Below are positions 25,543-32,343 of a stretch of 35,457 nucleotides of DNA, in pieces. Below the pieces are notes generated by a model that was not told where the DNA came from, did not search any database, and saw only the letters and a list, made by a program, of their open reading frames with translations. A program made the translations under genes and the position numbers. Origin of the DNA: a virus; IMG/VR virus record IMGVR_UViG_3300036768_000306, positions 1-35,457 of that record; one strand, written 5' to 3'. Numbering within the stretch: position 1 is the first letter of the stretch; each line of letters starts with the position of its first letter.

Positions 25543-27050
25543 GGGATTACCAACAAAAGATCGTTGACGAAGTTATCTCTCTCCCGCCAGGCTCCAGGAG
25601 AGTGGTTTGGCTTCCTACCGGAGGAGGAAAGACGGAAATCTCATGCGCCATTGCGCAAAGCACAGAGAAGAAAGTGCTGTTCCTGGTTGACAAGATAGTT
25701 CTGGTCAAGCAAGCGGAAGCAAGGTTTACGAAGTATGGAATGATTCCAAACATCATCCAAGGCCAGAATACTCTTCTTCGTGGCTCAAGCAACGTCACAA
25801 TCGCTTCAGTCCAAACGCTTTCGAAAGAAAAGCGCTTTTTGCTGATAGAGCATGAGATAGAGGATATTGGCTACATCATCGTAGATGAAGCTCATATCTT
25901 CCACAAAGCGCACAACAAGATCATAAAGGCTATCACGAAAGCCAATCCAGAAGCAAAGGTTATCGGCTTATCGGCCACCCCTCTTAGGAAGGGGATGAAG
26001 GAGATGTATCACGACCTTATCCGCGGCCCTTCTTACGGAGAGCTAATAACATCCGGTTCATTAGTGAAGCCGCGGTACTTTTGCCCAGACTCGCATAAGC
26101 TTGTAGAAGCCGGACTTGCGGAAGTCAAAGTCTCAAAAGCTTCCGGTGATTATGATACCGGCCAGCTCTCACGCCAGATGAGAGTAAAGAAGATCGTAGG
26201 ATGTGTGGTTGATGAGTGGCTAAGGATTGCAAGCGATAGAAGCACGATAGTGTTTTGCGTAGACATTGCGCATTCAAAGGAGGTAGCAGAAGAGTTCTAC
26301 CGTAGAGGCATAGAGGTGGCACAAATAGACCATTATGCGAAGGATGAGGAGAGGGAAAGCCTTATCAAGAGGTTTAACGGCGGGGAAATAAGAGTTCTAA
26401 CGTCTGTGAACGTGCTATCGATTGGCTTTGATAGCCCCATAGCCTCTTGCGCTATCCTTGCGCGTCCTACGCTTTCCACCATGCTCCATATTCAGCAGGT
26501 AGGAAGAGTGCTTAGGCCTTACGAGGGCAAAAAGGATGCAATCATCATAGACCACGCCGGCAACGTGTTTAAGCACGGCAAGATAGAAGAATTCAGTCCT
26601 CAAGAGCTAAAGGGCAAGCATATCTTCGAAGTAGAAAGCAAGATCATCAAGAAAGAGAAGCCAACCGTTAAGCAATGCCGCAAGTGTGGCTTCTTAAATG
26701 ATTATAGCGCCCAAATTTGTGAAGAGTGCGGCGCTATGTTTGAGAAGAAAGGAATGGTTGTAGTTGAGCTTGCAGGTGCTCTAAAAGAGCTAGAGAAAGA
26801 GGAGAAGCGCAACATAAGCCAAGACCATGTAAAGTCTTATTACTTGCAAGCATTGTACGTCGCGAGAGAGATGGGATACAAGGATGGCTGGGCTTACTAC
26901 AGGACGCTAGACAAGTATGGGCATGGAACACGTATACCTTCCGTGTGGAAGTTCGAGAAGCCTCTTATGCCTATAGAGAGCGACCTTAGAAAGATACTCA
27001 AGTACTGGAGGAAGAAAGATGATAGAGAAGTTCGTGTTCATGGGCGATGA
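25524..27050 (+). CDS. SF2 helicase (DEAH box) with C-terminal zinc ribbon
   Basis: A 508-residue helicase. Motifs in order: RDYQQ near residue 10, LPTGGGKTE (30-38), IIVDEAH (118-124), GLSATP (148-153), and QQVGRVLRP in the second RecA domain (about 330). A zinc ribbon, CRKC...CEEC, follows around residues 388-406. The layout is like phage/XPB-UvsW-type helicases that remodel forks and recombination intermediates. ATG 25524 preceded by GAGG is preferred over TTG 25485. It overlaps the primase by 19 bp, so the two are probably made together. Confidence 0.9.
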   Translation: MSSIQLRDYQQKIVDEVISLPPGSRRVVWLPTGGGKTEISCAIAQSTEKKVLFLVDKIVLVKQAEARFTKYGMIPNIIQGQNTLLRGSSNVTIASVQTLSKEKRFLLIEHEIEDIGYIIVDEAHIFHKAHNKIIKAITKANPEAKVIGLSATPLRKGMKEMYHDLIRGPSYGELITSGSLVKPRYFCPDSHKLVEAGLAEVKVSKASGDYDTGQLSRQMRVKKIVGCVVDEWLRIASDRSTIVFCVDIAHSKEVAEEFYRRGIEVAQIDHYAKDEERESLIKRFNGGEIRVLTSVNVLSIGFDSPIASCAILARPTLSTMLHIQQVGRVLRPYEGKKDAIIIDHAGNVFKHGKIEEFSPQELKGKHIFEVESKIIKKEKPTVKQCRKCGFLNDYSAQICEECGAMFEKKGMVVVELAGALKELEKEEKRNISQDHVKSYYLQALYVAREMGYKDGWAYYRTLDKYGHGTRIPSVWKFEKPLMPIESDLRKILKYWRKKDDREVRVHGR

Positions 27051-27261
27051 TTTGAATGAATGGCCAGAATGGTTGAGGAAGGCGTGGATAAGGAAGCCTA
27101 ACCTAGCAGGCGCGTTCTTTCCTAGATTTGATAGCGAAACATCGATGATAAAGTACTACATCAGGCTTCCTGATTATTCACTTGAGGAGGTGAAGCACGG
27201 AGATACTTTATACTGGAACGGAATATGGATAGAAAAAAATATTATTGGACAAGAGGAATAA
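27019..27261 (+). CDS. Hypothetical small protein
   Basis: An 80-residue protein with several tryptophans (WPEWLRKAW, YWNGIWIEKN). The ATG is preceded by GGAGG at 27007-27011 and overlaps the helicase gene by 32 bp. The strand pattern suggests a small beta-rich domain. No family recognised. Confidence 0.6.
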   Translation: MIEKFVFMGDDLNEWPEWLRKAWIRKPNLAGAFFPRFDSETSMIKYYIRLPDYSLEEVKHGDTLYWNGIWIEKNIIGQEE

Positions 27262-27302
27262 AGTAAGTAAACTGGAAGCGTGATAACTTGAGGAGGGGAA
27301 TC

Positions 27303-27791
27303 ATGTACATAAAAACGCAAGTGGACATAGCAATAAACATGCTGAGCAGCTACAAGGCTTCAATGGCAAACGAAAACGCTATCGGCCTTATGTATGCGAT
27401 AGGCTTCCAGGAATCTAGGTTTCTGCACCGCCGTCAACGAGGAGGGCCAGCAAGAGGATTTTGGCAGTTTGAGAAAGGAGGAATAGAGGCAGTGCTAGGA
27501 CACAAAGCTACAGGAGACATCGCTAGGGACACCATGTACAACATGTGTATGTTCGATACGGACGCAGACTATATCATCCAGGCAATAGAGCACAACGATG
27601 TTCTTGCGGCAGTATTTGCAAGGCTATTGCTATTTACCAATCCAAAGCTAATTCCTGCCTTCTGCGCAGAAAACAAGGATGAGCTGTGGCAGTACTATCT
27701 AGAGACGTGGAGACCAGGAAGACCAAGGAAGGAGAATTGGGACAGGTCGATTGATTTCGTCAATGTAATATTGGGCGAAGCAGCAAAATAG
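27303..27791 (+). CDS. Lysozyme or transglycosylase-like protein, probable endolysin
   Basis: A 162-residue protein with a lysozyme-like layout: IGFQESRFLHRRQ with candidate catalytic E37, then RGFWQFEKGGIEAVLG (51-66), resembling the ES...GxxQ arrangement of transglycosylases that cut peptidoglycan. No signal peptide or membrane anchor is seen, so export would need a holin. The start ATG 27303 follows GGAGGGG at good spacing. The location in the replication block, far from both holins, is unusual for an endolysin. Confidence 0.65.
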   Translation: MYIKTQVDIAINMLSSYKASMANENAIGLMYAIGFQESRFLHRRQRGGPARGFWQFEKGGIEAVLGHKATGDIARDTMYNMCMFDTDADYIIQAIEHNDVLAAVFARLLLFTNPKLIPAFCAENKDELWQYYLETWRPGRPRKENWDRSIDFVNVILGEAAK

Positions 27792-27803
27792 GAGGAGAAA
27801 ATT

Positions 27804-28187
27804 ATGGTAGATGATAAAACTAAAGAGGGGCTGCGTATCATTAGAGCCGCCATACGCAGATACCGCGGAGATAAAGGCCCAGGAAGATGGAAAGCGGAAG
27901 CGCGTCGAGTGCTTTTTTATAAAAGTCCTACTCTGCCGGCTCTAGTGTATGTATATAGACTGCCAGAACAATGGCCAGCTGGACAAACAACCTCATTGTG
28001 CTTAATGCCAGGGCCAGAATGGGGGGACATGAATGAACCATGGGAGAAATGGGGTGGAAGCAGCATCATCTTAGATATAGAGGCTTCAGGAAAGCTAGTG
28101 CGTGCTTGCGGAACCGTAGAAGGCGGAAAGACCTACTACAAAGACATTACCATTTTTATGCCTCTTTGTGCTAGGAACAATCAATGA
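27804..28187 (+). CDS. Hypothetical protein
   Basis: A 127-residue protein with a basic N-terminal half (residues 10-42) and a beta-rich C-terminal half that includes MPGPEWGDMNEPWEKWGG. The ATG follows AGGAGGAG. A loosely similar arrangement (P-A-L-V...PW-x-x-x-GG) appears in the gene at 33363, so the two may be distant paralogues. No known function. Confidence 0.6.
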   Translation: MVDDKTKEGLRIIRAAIRRYRGDKGPGRWKAEARRVLFYKSPTLPALVYVYRLPEQWPAGQTTSLCLMPGPEWGDMNEPWEKWGGSSIILDIEASGKLVRACGTVEGGKTYYKDITIFMPLCARNNQ

Positions 28188-28215
28188 CAAAAGTCAACTA
28201 CAGCGGAGGTGTCTT

Positions 28216-28656
28216 ATGAATCTTGAAGAGATAAAAGAATCCATTCTGAAAGATTTCGACAAAGAAGTTGTAGATGCTGTAGAGAATTCCGACATCCTAA
28301 GGTGCGCCTGTGATCTAGTAAGCGCGCTATCGGAAGAATACTTCTTTAATCTATTCGAACATGAACTTATCTCAGCACTAAGAGAGACTGTCTACAGCGC
28401 AGGCAAAAGCCGCATAATGTTGAAAAAGTCAATTTACAAATACAAACAGCACATTGGCGAGGAATGCAGGATAGAAGCACGTGTTCATAACTACCGCGCT
28501 TGTTTGTTTGCAAATTTGGCGGTCTCGATTATAGCGCGCAAAAAGGAAAGCCTACGACTTGCCTATGTGCAAATGATGAAAGAATATCATTGCCCAGAGG
28601 ACATACTAAATGCTGCTCTTGTGGAGATTAGGAGCCATGAAAAGACAACTTGTTAG
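28216..28656 (+). CDS. Hypothetical helical protein
   Basis: A 146-residue, all-helical protein with scattered cysteines and no recognised motif. ATG 28216 with GGAGGTG just upstream is preferred over GTG 28168. Bases 28205-28220, which include this ribosome site and start codon, are complementary to the small RNA at 32560 over 15 pairs with one bulged base, so its translation may be controlled in trans. Confidence 0.6.
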   Translation: MNLEEIKESILKDFDKEVVDAVENSDILRCACDLVSALSEEYFFNLFEHELISALRETVYSAGKSRIMLKKSIYKYKQHIGEECRIEARVHNYRACLFANLAVSIIARKKESLRLAYVQMMKEYHCPEDILNAALVEIRSHEKTTC

Positions 28657-28846
28657 TATTAAATGCGCTTCCGAGTCAATCTTTACGTCGCTATGGATGG
28701 AAATGGCCGTATGCGATGGAGAAGTAAGGCTTATGTTTGAAGAGGGAGACCAGGCTATTTGGTTATGTGCTAGCTCAGCAGATGAGATGAGAAAGATGCT
28801 AGAGACAGCGCTAGAAATGCTTGATCAACTAACTAACGCGGACTAA
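28637..28846 (+). CDS. Hypothetical small acidic protein
   Basis: A 69-residue acidic protein, starting inside the previous gene behind AGGAG. The first half looks like beta strands (VSIKCASESIFTSLWMEMAV) and the end is a helix (SADEMRKMLETALEMLDQL). No family recognised. It ends 15 bp before the Tas-like gene and may be co-transcribed with it. Confidence 0.55.
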   Translation: MKRQLVSIKCASESIFTSLWMEMAVCDGEVRLMFEEGDQAIWLCASSADEMRKMLETALEMLDQLTNAD

Positions 28847-28861
28847 ATATTAGGATGTTCT

Positions 28862-29767
28862 ATGAAAAAGAGCATAAAAGCCACAAAGTCTAGGCTAATA
28901 GACATCGTCAAGAAAGCGCTTAACGAAGACATCGTCTTAACCCGTGACGCTAGGTTCTTGGTAGATTCTTACTTCATTATTCAGAAGCACCGCGTTAGGG
29001 CAGAGAACCAGTATGGGAACCTAAAGCGCGGGCAGGATAAGGAAGGAGTGGTAAACAGCAATGCGATGAAGTGGCTGGCAGATAACTTCCGCGAGGTAGA
29101 GAATGATATCAAGAAGGCGCTTGCATTGTATGTGCAGGAGCATCCTATTGGCGAATGGATGACGAGCGTCTACGGCATAGGGCCAGTAATTTCTGCCGGC
29201 ATTCTGTCTCATATAGACATCACCAAGGCGCAAACAGCAGGAGACATATGGCGCTTTGCTGGCCTTGATCCTACCGCCAAGTGGGAGAAAGGACAAAAGA
29301 GACCATTCAACATGCAGCTAAAGGTAATCTGCTACTACGCAGGTTCTTGTTTCCAGAAGTTCAGCGGAAGAGAGCAGTGCTATTATGGAAAAATCTATGC
29401 TGAGCGCAGGAGGTATGAGATAGAGAAGAATGAGCGGCTAGAATACAAAGACCAGGCTGAGGAGCTAGTAAAGAGAGTTAGGAAGAACACAGCAGCTTAT
29501 AAGTTCTTGTCTCAAGGAAAGCTTTCTCCAGCGCATATCAACATGAGAGCTATGCGATATGCGGTTAAGATATTCCTCTCACACTTGCATGAGGTGTGGT
29601 ATACTGCTGTATTTAATGAGAGGCCGCCTAAGCCGTATTCAATTTCAATTCTAGGCCATGCTCATTACATTCCTCCGCCGGCGACTGACGGATTTGTATT
29701 TGACGGCGAGGAAGAGGTGATTTTAAACCAGGTGGCGCGAGAGAACCAGCGGCTACGAGTGTTATAA
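28862..29767 (+). CDS. IS110/Nop-domain protein, Tas-like partner of the adjacent array
   Basis: A 301-residue protein. The N-terminal 95 residues are helical and basic and do not show the RuvC-like DEDD domain of IS110 transposases. The C-terminal part matches the Transposase_20 (IS110/IS116) helix-hairpin-helix pattern: VYGIGPVISAGILSHIDI (103-120), WRFAGLDP (130-137), FNMQLKVICYYAG (149-161), then a charged insertion (about 165-215) and a last helix pair (HINMRAMRYAVKIFLSHL, 225-242). The serine that is catalytic in IS110 recombinases is expected after GLxP; here that loop (TAKWEKGQKRPFN) has none. There are no flanking insertion-sequence ends. Related Nop/IS110 folds bind box C/D-type RNAs, and the array starting inside this gene's last codons points to a nuclease-free Tas-like RNA-guided protein. 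Confidence 0.8.
   Translation: MKKSIKATKSRLIDIVKKALNEDIVLTRDARFLVDSYFIIQKHRVRAENQYGNLKRGQDKEGVVNSNAMKWLADNFREVENDIKKALALYVQEHPIGEWMTSVYGIGPVISAGILSHIDITKAQTAGDIWRFAGLDPTAKWEKGQKRPFNMQLKVICYYAGSCFQKFSGREQCYYGKIYAERRRYEIEKNERLEYKDQAEELVKRVRKNTAAYKFLSQGKLSPAHINMRAMRYAVKIFLSHLHEVWYTAVFNERPPKPYSISILGHAHYIPPPATDGFVFDGEEEVILNQVARENQRLRVL
29597..29605 (+). promoter_or_regulatory. Possible extended -10 promoter for the array
   Basis: TGGTATACT lies inside the Tas-like gene. With its flank (29592-29605) it matches 13 of 14 bases of the left-end promoter at 156-169. It would start a transcript about 130 nt before the first repeat. It is also simply coding sequence (H-E-V-W-Y-T), and no -35 is visible. 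Confidence 0.3.
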
Positions 29768-30311
29768 GCCTTAATGAGAGAGAGCACCAAGCCTTTTGAG
29801 CGAGCCAGAACAGCGGAGAGTACCATATGGCTTGAGCGAGCCATGTCGGGGGAGAGAACCAACTTTCATGAGCGAGCCACCTAGAGCGAGAGAACCAAGT
29901 TTCTTGAGCGAGCCACAAGCGCTGAGAGTTCCACACGGGTCGAGCGAGCCAGAAGCGTTGATAGTAACTTCCATTCTGAGCGAGCCACATTTGGTGAGAG
30001 AACCATTACAAAGGAGCGAGCCTTCGTCCTGGGAGAGTTCCATGGTAGTCGAGCGAGCCACGTTGAAGGAGAGTACCAGATTGTAAGAGCGAGCCACCCA
30101 AAGCGAGATAACCTTCTACGGCGAGCGAACCAAAGCTTTAGAGAGCACCATGATCAGTGAGTGATCCTAGGCAATCGAGAGAACCACATCGGGTGAGTGA
30201 GCCTAACTGCAAGAGAGTACCTCAAGGTGCGAGCGAGCCTAGCGGGCGGAGAGAACCTAAGCGGTCGAGCGATCCAAAGTTGGCGAGAGAACCACCAGGA
30301 CAGAGAGAAAT
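29739..30311 (+). repeat. TIGR-like array: alternating 9-nt repeats with 9-nt spacers
   Basis: Thirty-two repeats of two alternating classes. Class L is GAGAGNACC: core AGAGAACC seven times, AGAGTACC three, AGAGCACC two, AGAGTTCC two, plus ATAGTAAC and AGATAACC. Class E is GAGCGAGCC: exact ten times, with AGCGAACC, AGTGAGCC, AGTGATCC, AGCGATCC variants and two degenerate ends. Starts run 29739, 29757, then every 18 bp from 29780 to 30014 and from 30033 to 30303. The 31 spacers are 9 nt (one is 10) and all differ; the first spacer base is always A or T (22 A, 9 T). The second repeat is split by TTATA, which creates the stop codon of the Tas-like gene. The last repeat (AGAGAAAT) runs into the exonuclease ATG. 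The 36-bp dual-spacer unit matches TIGR arrays and no CRISPR type. Confidence 0.92.
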
Positions 30312-30897
30312 GATAACCGTCCACGACGTCAAGCAAGGAAGCCTAGAGTGGCATGAGCTAAGGAGTAAGCATATAACCGCAAGTGAAGCCCCTATCATCA
30401 TGGGGGCTTCGCCTTATATGCGGAGGGAGAAGCTTGCCGCCATAAAGAGAGGGGAGATAGCAGAGGCATTCAAGAAAAGCGAGATCATGGAAGCAGGCCA
30501 CAAAGCAGAAAGTGACGCCAGGCAAATAGCGGAGGAGGTCATAGGCGACATGCTTCTTCCGCTTGTGATAACGAGGAACGTTGATGGAATGCCTTTGCTA
30601 GCCTCGATGGACGGAATTACGGAGGACTTTAGCATAGGATGGGAGCATAAGCTGTTTAACAGGAAGCACGCGGAGCACGTTATGTTCCATGATGAGCCTC
30701 CAGAGATGCATTACTGGCAGCTAGAGCACCAAATGCTAGTAACTGGCGCAAAAGAGATACTCTATATGCTTTCCTCGAAGGAGAGAGGAGAGTTTCCTGT
30801 TACCTGTTGGTACAAGAGCAAGGAGGAGAGAAGAGAGAGGCTAATCAAAGAGCTAACTAAGTTCTGTGAGGAGGTTCTATGGACACAGCGACTTTAA
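30310..30897 (+). CDS. YqaJ/lambda-type exonuclease
   Basis: A 195-residue nuclease that probably resects double-stranded ends to give 3' tails for the ERF annealing protein. Motifs: GSLEWHELRSKHITASEAP (10-28), GHKAESDAR with E67, SMDGI with D101, WEHK with E112 and K114, and YWQLEHQM with Q137, the order seen in lambda exonuclease/YqaJ proteins. ATG 30310 begins exactly this conserved domain; an upstream in-frame extension would only translate the repeat array. Its start codon overlaps the last array repeat, so array processing could affect its mRNA. Its 3' end contains the ribosome site of the next gene. Confidence 0.88.
   Translation: MITVHDVKQGSLEWHELRSKHITASEAPIIMGASPYMRREKLAAIKRGEIAEAFKKSEIMEAGHKAESDARQIAEEVIGDMLLPLVITRNVDGMPLLASMDGITEDFSIGWEHKLFNRKHAEHVMFHDEPPEMHYWQLEHQMLVTGAKEILYMLSSKERGEFPVTCWYKSKEERRERLIKELTKFCEEVLWTQRL
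30864..30886 (+). promoter_or_regulatory. Antisense pairing site for the small RNA
   Basis: These 23 bases hold the AGGAGG ribosome site and ATG of the membrane-protein gene. They pair with 32561-32584 of the small RNA: 21 Watson-Crick pairs, one G-U pair, one mismatch (30868 with 32580) and one bulged base in the small RNA. Pairing would block ribosome binding and could expose the exonuclease mRNA to cleavage. Confidence 0.7.
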
Positions 30898-31070
30898 TCA
30901 TTCTTGCGCTCATTGCCATTGCTGCTGCTTGGTTTGTTCTAATGATGCTTGTTGCTTTTGCTCCATTGCTGATATTGGCTGGCTTTGTCTTTGCCGCTTT
31001 CATCTTGTTTGGCTGGCCAGGAGCGATTGTGGCGCTTATAGTGCTGTTTGTGTGTTGGGCGGATAGTTAA
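30879..31070 (+). CDS. Small hydrophobic membrane protein, candidate type I toxin or holin-like
   Basis: A 63-residue protein, almost wholly hydrophobic: residues 5-45 could span the membrane twice and 48-60 once more, with one charged residue (D2) near the N-terminus and D61 near the C-terminus, and a tryptophan-bearing end (VCWADS). The strong AGGAGG ribosome site lies inside the exonuclease gene. The translation start is the best target of the antisense RNA at 32560. A small toxic membrane protein held in check by an antisense RNA is the type I toxin-antitoxin pattern; a regulated holin or superinfection-exclusion protein are alternatives. Confidence 0.7.
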   Translation: MDTATLIILALIAIAAAWFVLMMLVAFAPLLILAGFVFAAFILFGWPGAIVALIVLFVCWADS

Positions 31071-31087
31071 GGATATGTGGGGTCTTT

Positions 31088-31327
31088 ATGGAACAGCAGA
31101 AGATCAAAGAAGCCGCCTTTGAGCTTATGACGAAGGCTATCAGGCTTAAAGACATGATAGACAGCTCAAAGCTGACGGATGTAAGCAAGACGCTGATAGA
31201 CGCGACGTGGCATATAGAGTATGCTATTCAAGTCCTCAAGCTTTCTAACCAAACGCTAGCGAGGAAGGTGTATGGGGGAAACGAACACAATAAGGCAGGT
31301 AAAGAGGCTAAAGAGACTAATTTCTGA
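31088..31327 (+). CDS. Hypothetical small helical protein
   Basis: A 79-residue helical, lysine-rich protein without known motif, starting 17 bp after the membrane-protein gene. Its C-terminal 18 codons overlap the next gene in another frame. Role unknown. Confidence 0.55.
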   Translation: MEQQKIKEAAFELMTKAIRLKDMIDSSKLTDVSKTLIDATWHIEYAIQVLKLSNQTLARKVYGGNEHNKAGKEAKETNF

Positions 31328-31460
31328 CAATAGGCCGTACGCGATGGTAGTTAAAGGAGGCAGCGAAGAAGAAGTTAAGCTGATAGTGGAGGAGCTGATA
31401 AAGAGAAAGCTAATCAGAGAAGACTCGTTAATCTATGGTGATGTGCAGAAGGAGGATTGA
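31272..31460 (+). CDS. Hypothetical small basic protein
   Basis: A 62-residue protein, GAGGAAGG upstream of its ATG. It has a basic N-terminal helix (TIRQVKRLKRLI) and a short alpha/beta remainder (AMVVKGGSEEEVKLIVEELIKRKLI). The last 34 bases of this gene form the left part of a repeat that recurs at 31861, before the second copy of the next gene. Confidence 0.5.
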   Translation: MGETNTIRQVKRLKRLISDNRPYAMVVKGGSEEEVKLIVEELIKRKLIREDSLIYGDVQKED

Positions 31461-31467
31461 GTATGTT
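31427..31467 (+). repeat. 41-bp direct repeat, copy 1
   Basis: GTTAATCTATGGTGAT begins a 41-bp segment that recurs at 31861-31901 with five differences. It carries the ribosome site (AGGAGG) and start of the first DUF551-like gene, and here also encodes the end of the preceding gene. Confidence 0.85.
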
Positions 31468-31855
31468 AGAAGACTGGCCTGTTCCGCCTAACGCTATGAA
31501 AACTATGGCTTGGTCTAAAATGATACAAGAAAACAAGGGATGGATTAGTGTAAATATGTTCTTGCCTAAGATTGGCGAGCCAGTCCTTGTTCTTACAAGC
31601 GCATGGTATGTATTCATCGGATACAGACATTATGATGAAAAATGGAGAGCATGCATCGGATATCATGGGGAAAATTGGTGTAACGATATCAGATGGCATC
31701 CTGAGCCATTCCCGCCAGACAGAGAAAGCGAGTACGGAATTGTGGCTTACTGGCGCGACATTCCTCTTCCTCCAAAGCCATTTGTGCGTAAACTGAGAGA
31801 AGAGCGCTTGGCAGCAATGCCGATTTTCCGTCCAGAATATGAGATCAAAGAATAG
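31463..31855 (+). CDS. DUF551-like protein, copy 1
   Basis: A 130-residue protein whose core runs from KGWISVNMFLPKIGEPVLV to VAYWRDIPLPP. This GWIS...LP..GEPVLV...YW...PLPP pattern matches the DUF551 family, common in phages and of unknown function. The start ATG 31463 follows AAGGAGG. It is about half identical to the next gene over the core, so the two arose by tandem duplication. The C-terminus ends in a charged helix. Confidence 0.75.
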   Translation: MLEDWPVPPNAMKTMAWSKMIQENKGWISVNMFLPKIGEPVLVLTSAWYVFIGYRHYDEKWRACIGYHGENWCNDIRWHPEPFPPDRESEYGIVAYWRDIPLPPKPFVRKLREERLAAMPIFRPEYEIKE

Positions 31856-31860
31856 GATTA

Positions 31861-31901
31861 GTTAATCTATGGTGATTTGTAGAAAGAGGATTGAGCATGT
31901 T
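31861..31901 (+). repeat. 41-bp direct repeat, copy 2
   Basis: Second copy of the segment at 31427-31467, 434 bp downstream. The reading frame that ended the preceding gene in copy 1 is no longer open here; only the ribosome site and start codon keep a role. Confidence 0.85.
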
Positions 31902-32343
31902 TAAAGAAGAGCCTATTGCTACGCACTGGGAAGGATGCGAAGAGGGGCATCCAGAATGCAAGATTGCTAAGCTTAATAAAAGAATAGCTGAGCTTGAGAT
32001 GCTGCTAAGGAATAATGGATGGATTAGCACCACCAAAAGCTTGCCTAAGATTGGCGAGCCGGTTCTTTTGATGACGAGTGAAGGTTATGTTTTTATTGGA
32101 TACAGAGGATATGACAGAGGATGTGATGAAAGATGGGTAGCGTGCATCGGATGTTATGGAGACTGTGTAATTGATTTTAGATGGTTGCCTGACCCAGACC
32201 CATTATTACATGATTACGGTTTGGTAGCTTACTGGAAAGAAGTTACTCTTCCCCCAAGGGACATAATGCGTCGTGTGGCAACACGCTTGTCAAAACTACA
32301 GATTCGTGAAGAAGTGGTCAAGGAAGATGAAGACAAGGATTGA
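31897..32343 (+). CDS. DUF551-like protein, copy 2
   Basis: A 148-residue paralogue of the preceding gene. The core (NGWISTTKSLPKIGEPVLL to VAYWKEVTLPP) is shared, but the N-terminus differs: it has HWEGCEEGHPECK, with two cysteines and two histidines that could bind a metal, followed by a short coiled-coil (KLNKRIAELEMLL). The C-terminus is charged. Two diverged copies side by side suggest specialisation rather than a recent duplication. Confidence 0.75.
   Translation: MFKEEPIATHWEGCEEGHPECKIAKLNKRIAELEMLLRNNGWISTTKSLPKIGEPVLLMTSEGYVFIGYRGYDRGCDERWVACIGCYGDCVIDFRWLPDPDPLLHDYGLVAYWKEVTLPPRDIMRRVATRLSKLQIREEVVKEDEDKD

Noticed and set aside
28862-29767. An IS110-type insertion sequence.
   Set aside because: There is no N-terminal DEDD domain, no catalytic serine in the expected loop, no terminal sequences, and the gene fits tightly into the phage operon.
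29796-30086. Open frame across the array giving a protein with repeated SEP and REP tripeptides, and its continuation upstream of the exonuclease domain (30157-30309).
   Set aside because: The 18-bp pitch is a multiple of three, so any frame through the array yields periodic peptides. The residues between them are unconstrained, the single 10-nt spacer shifts the frame, and the exonuclease domain begins exactly at ATG 30310.
29739-30311. Classical CRISPR array or simple satellite repeat.
   Set aside because: Repeats are 9 nt, of two alternating kinds, with 9-nt spacers; CRISPR repeats and spacers are several times longer, and no cas gene is present. Spacers are all different, unlike a satellite.
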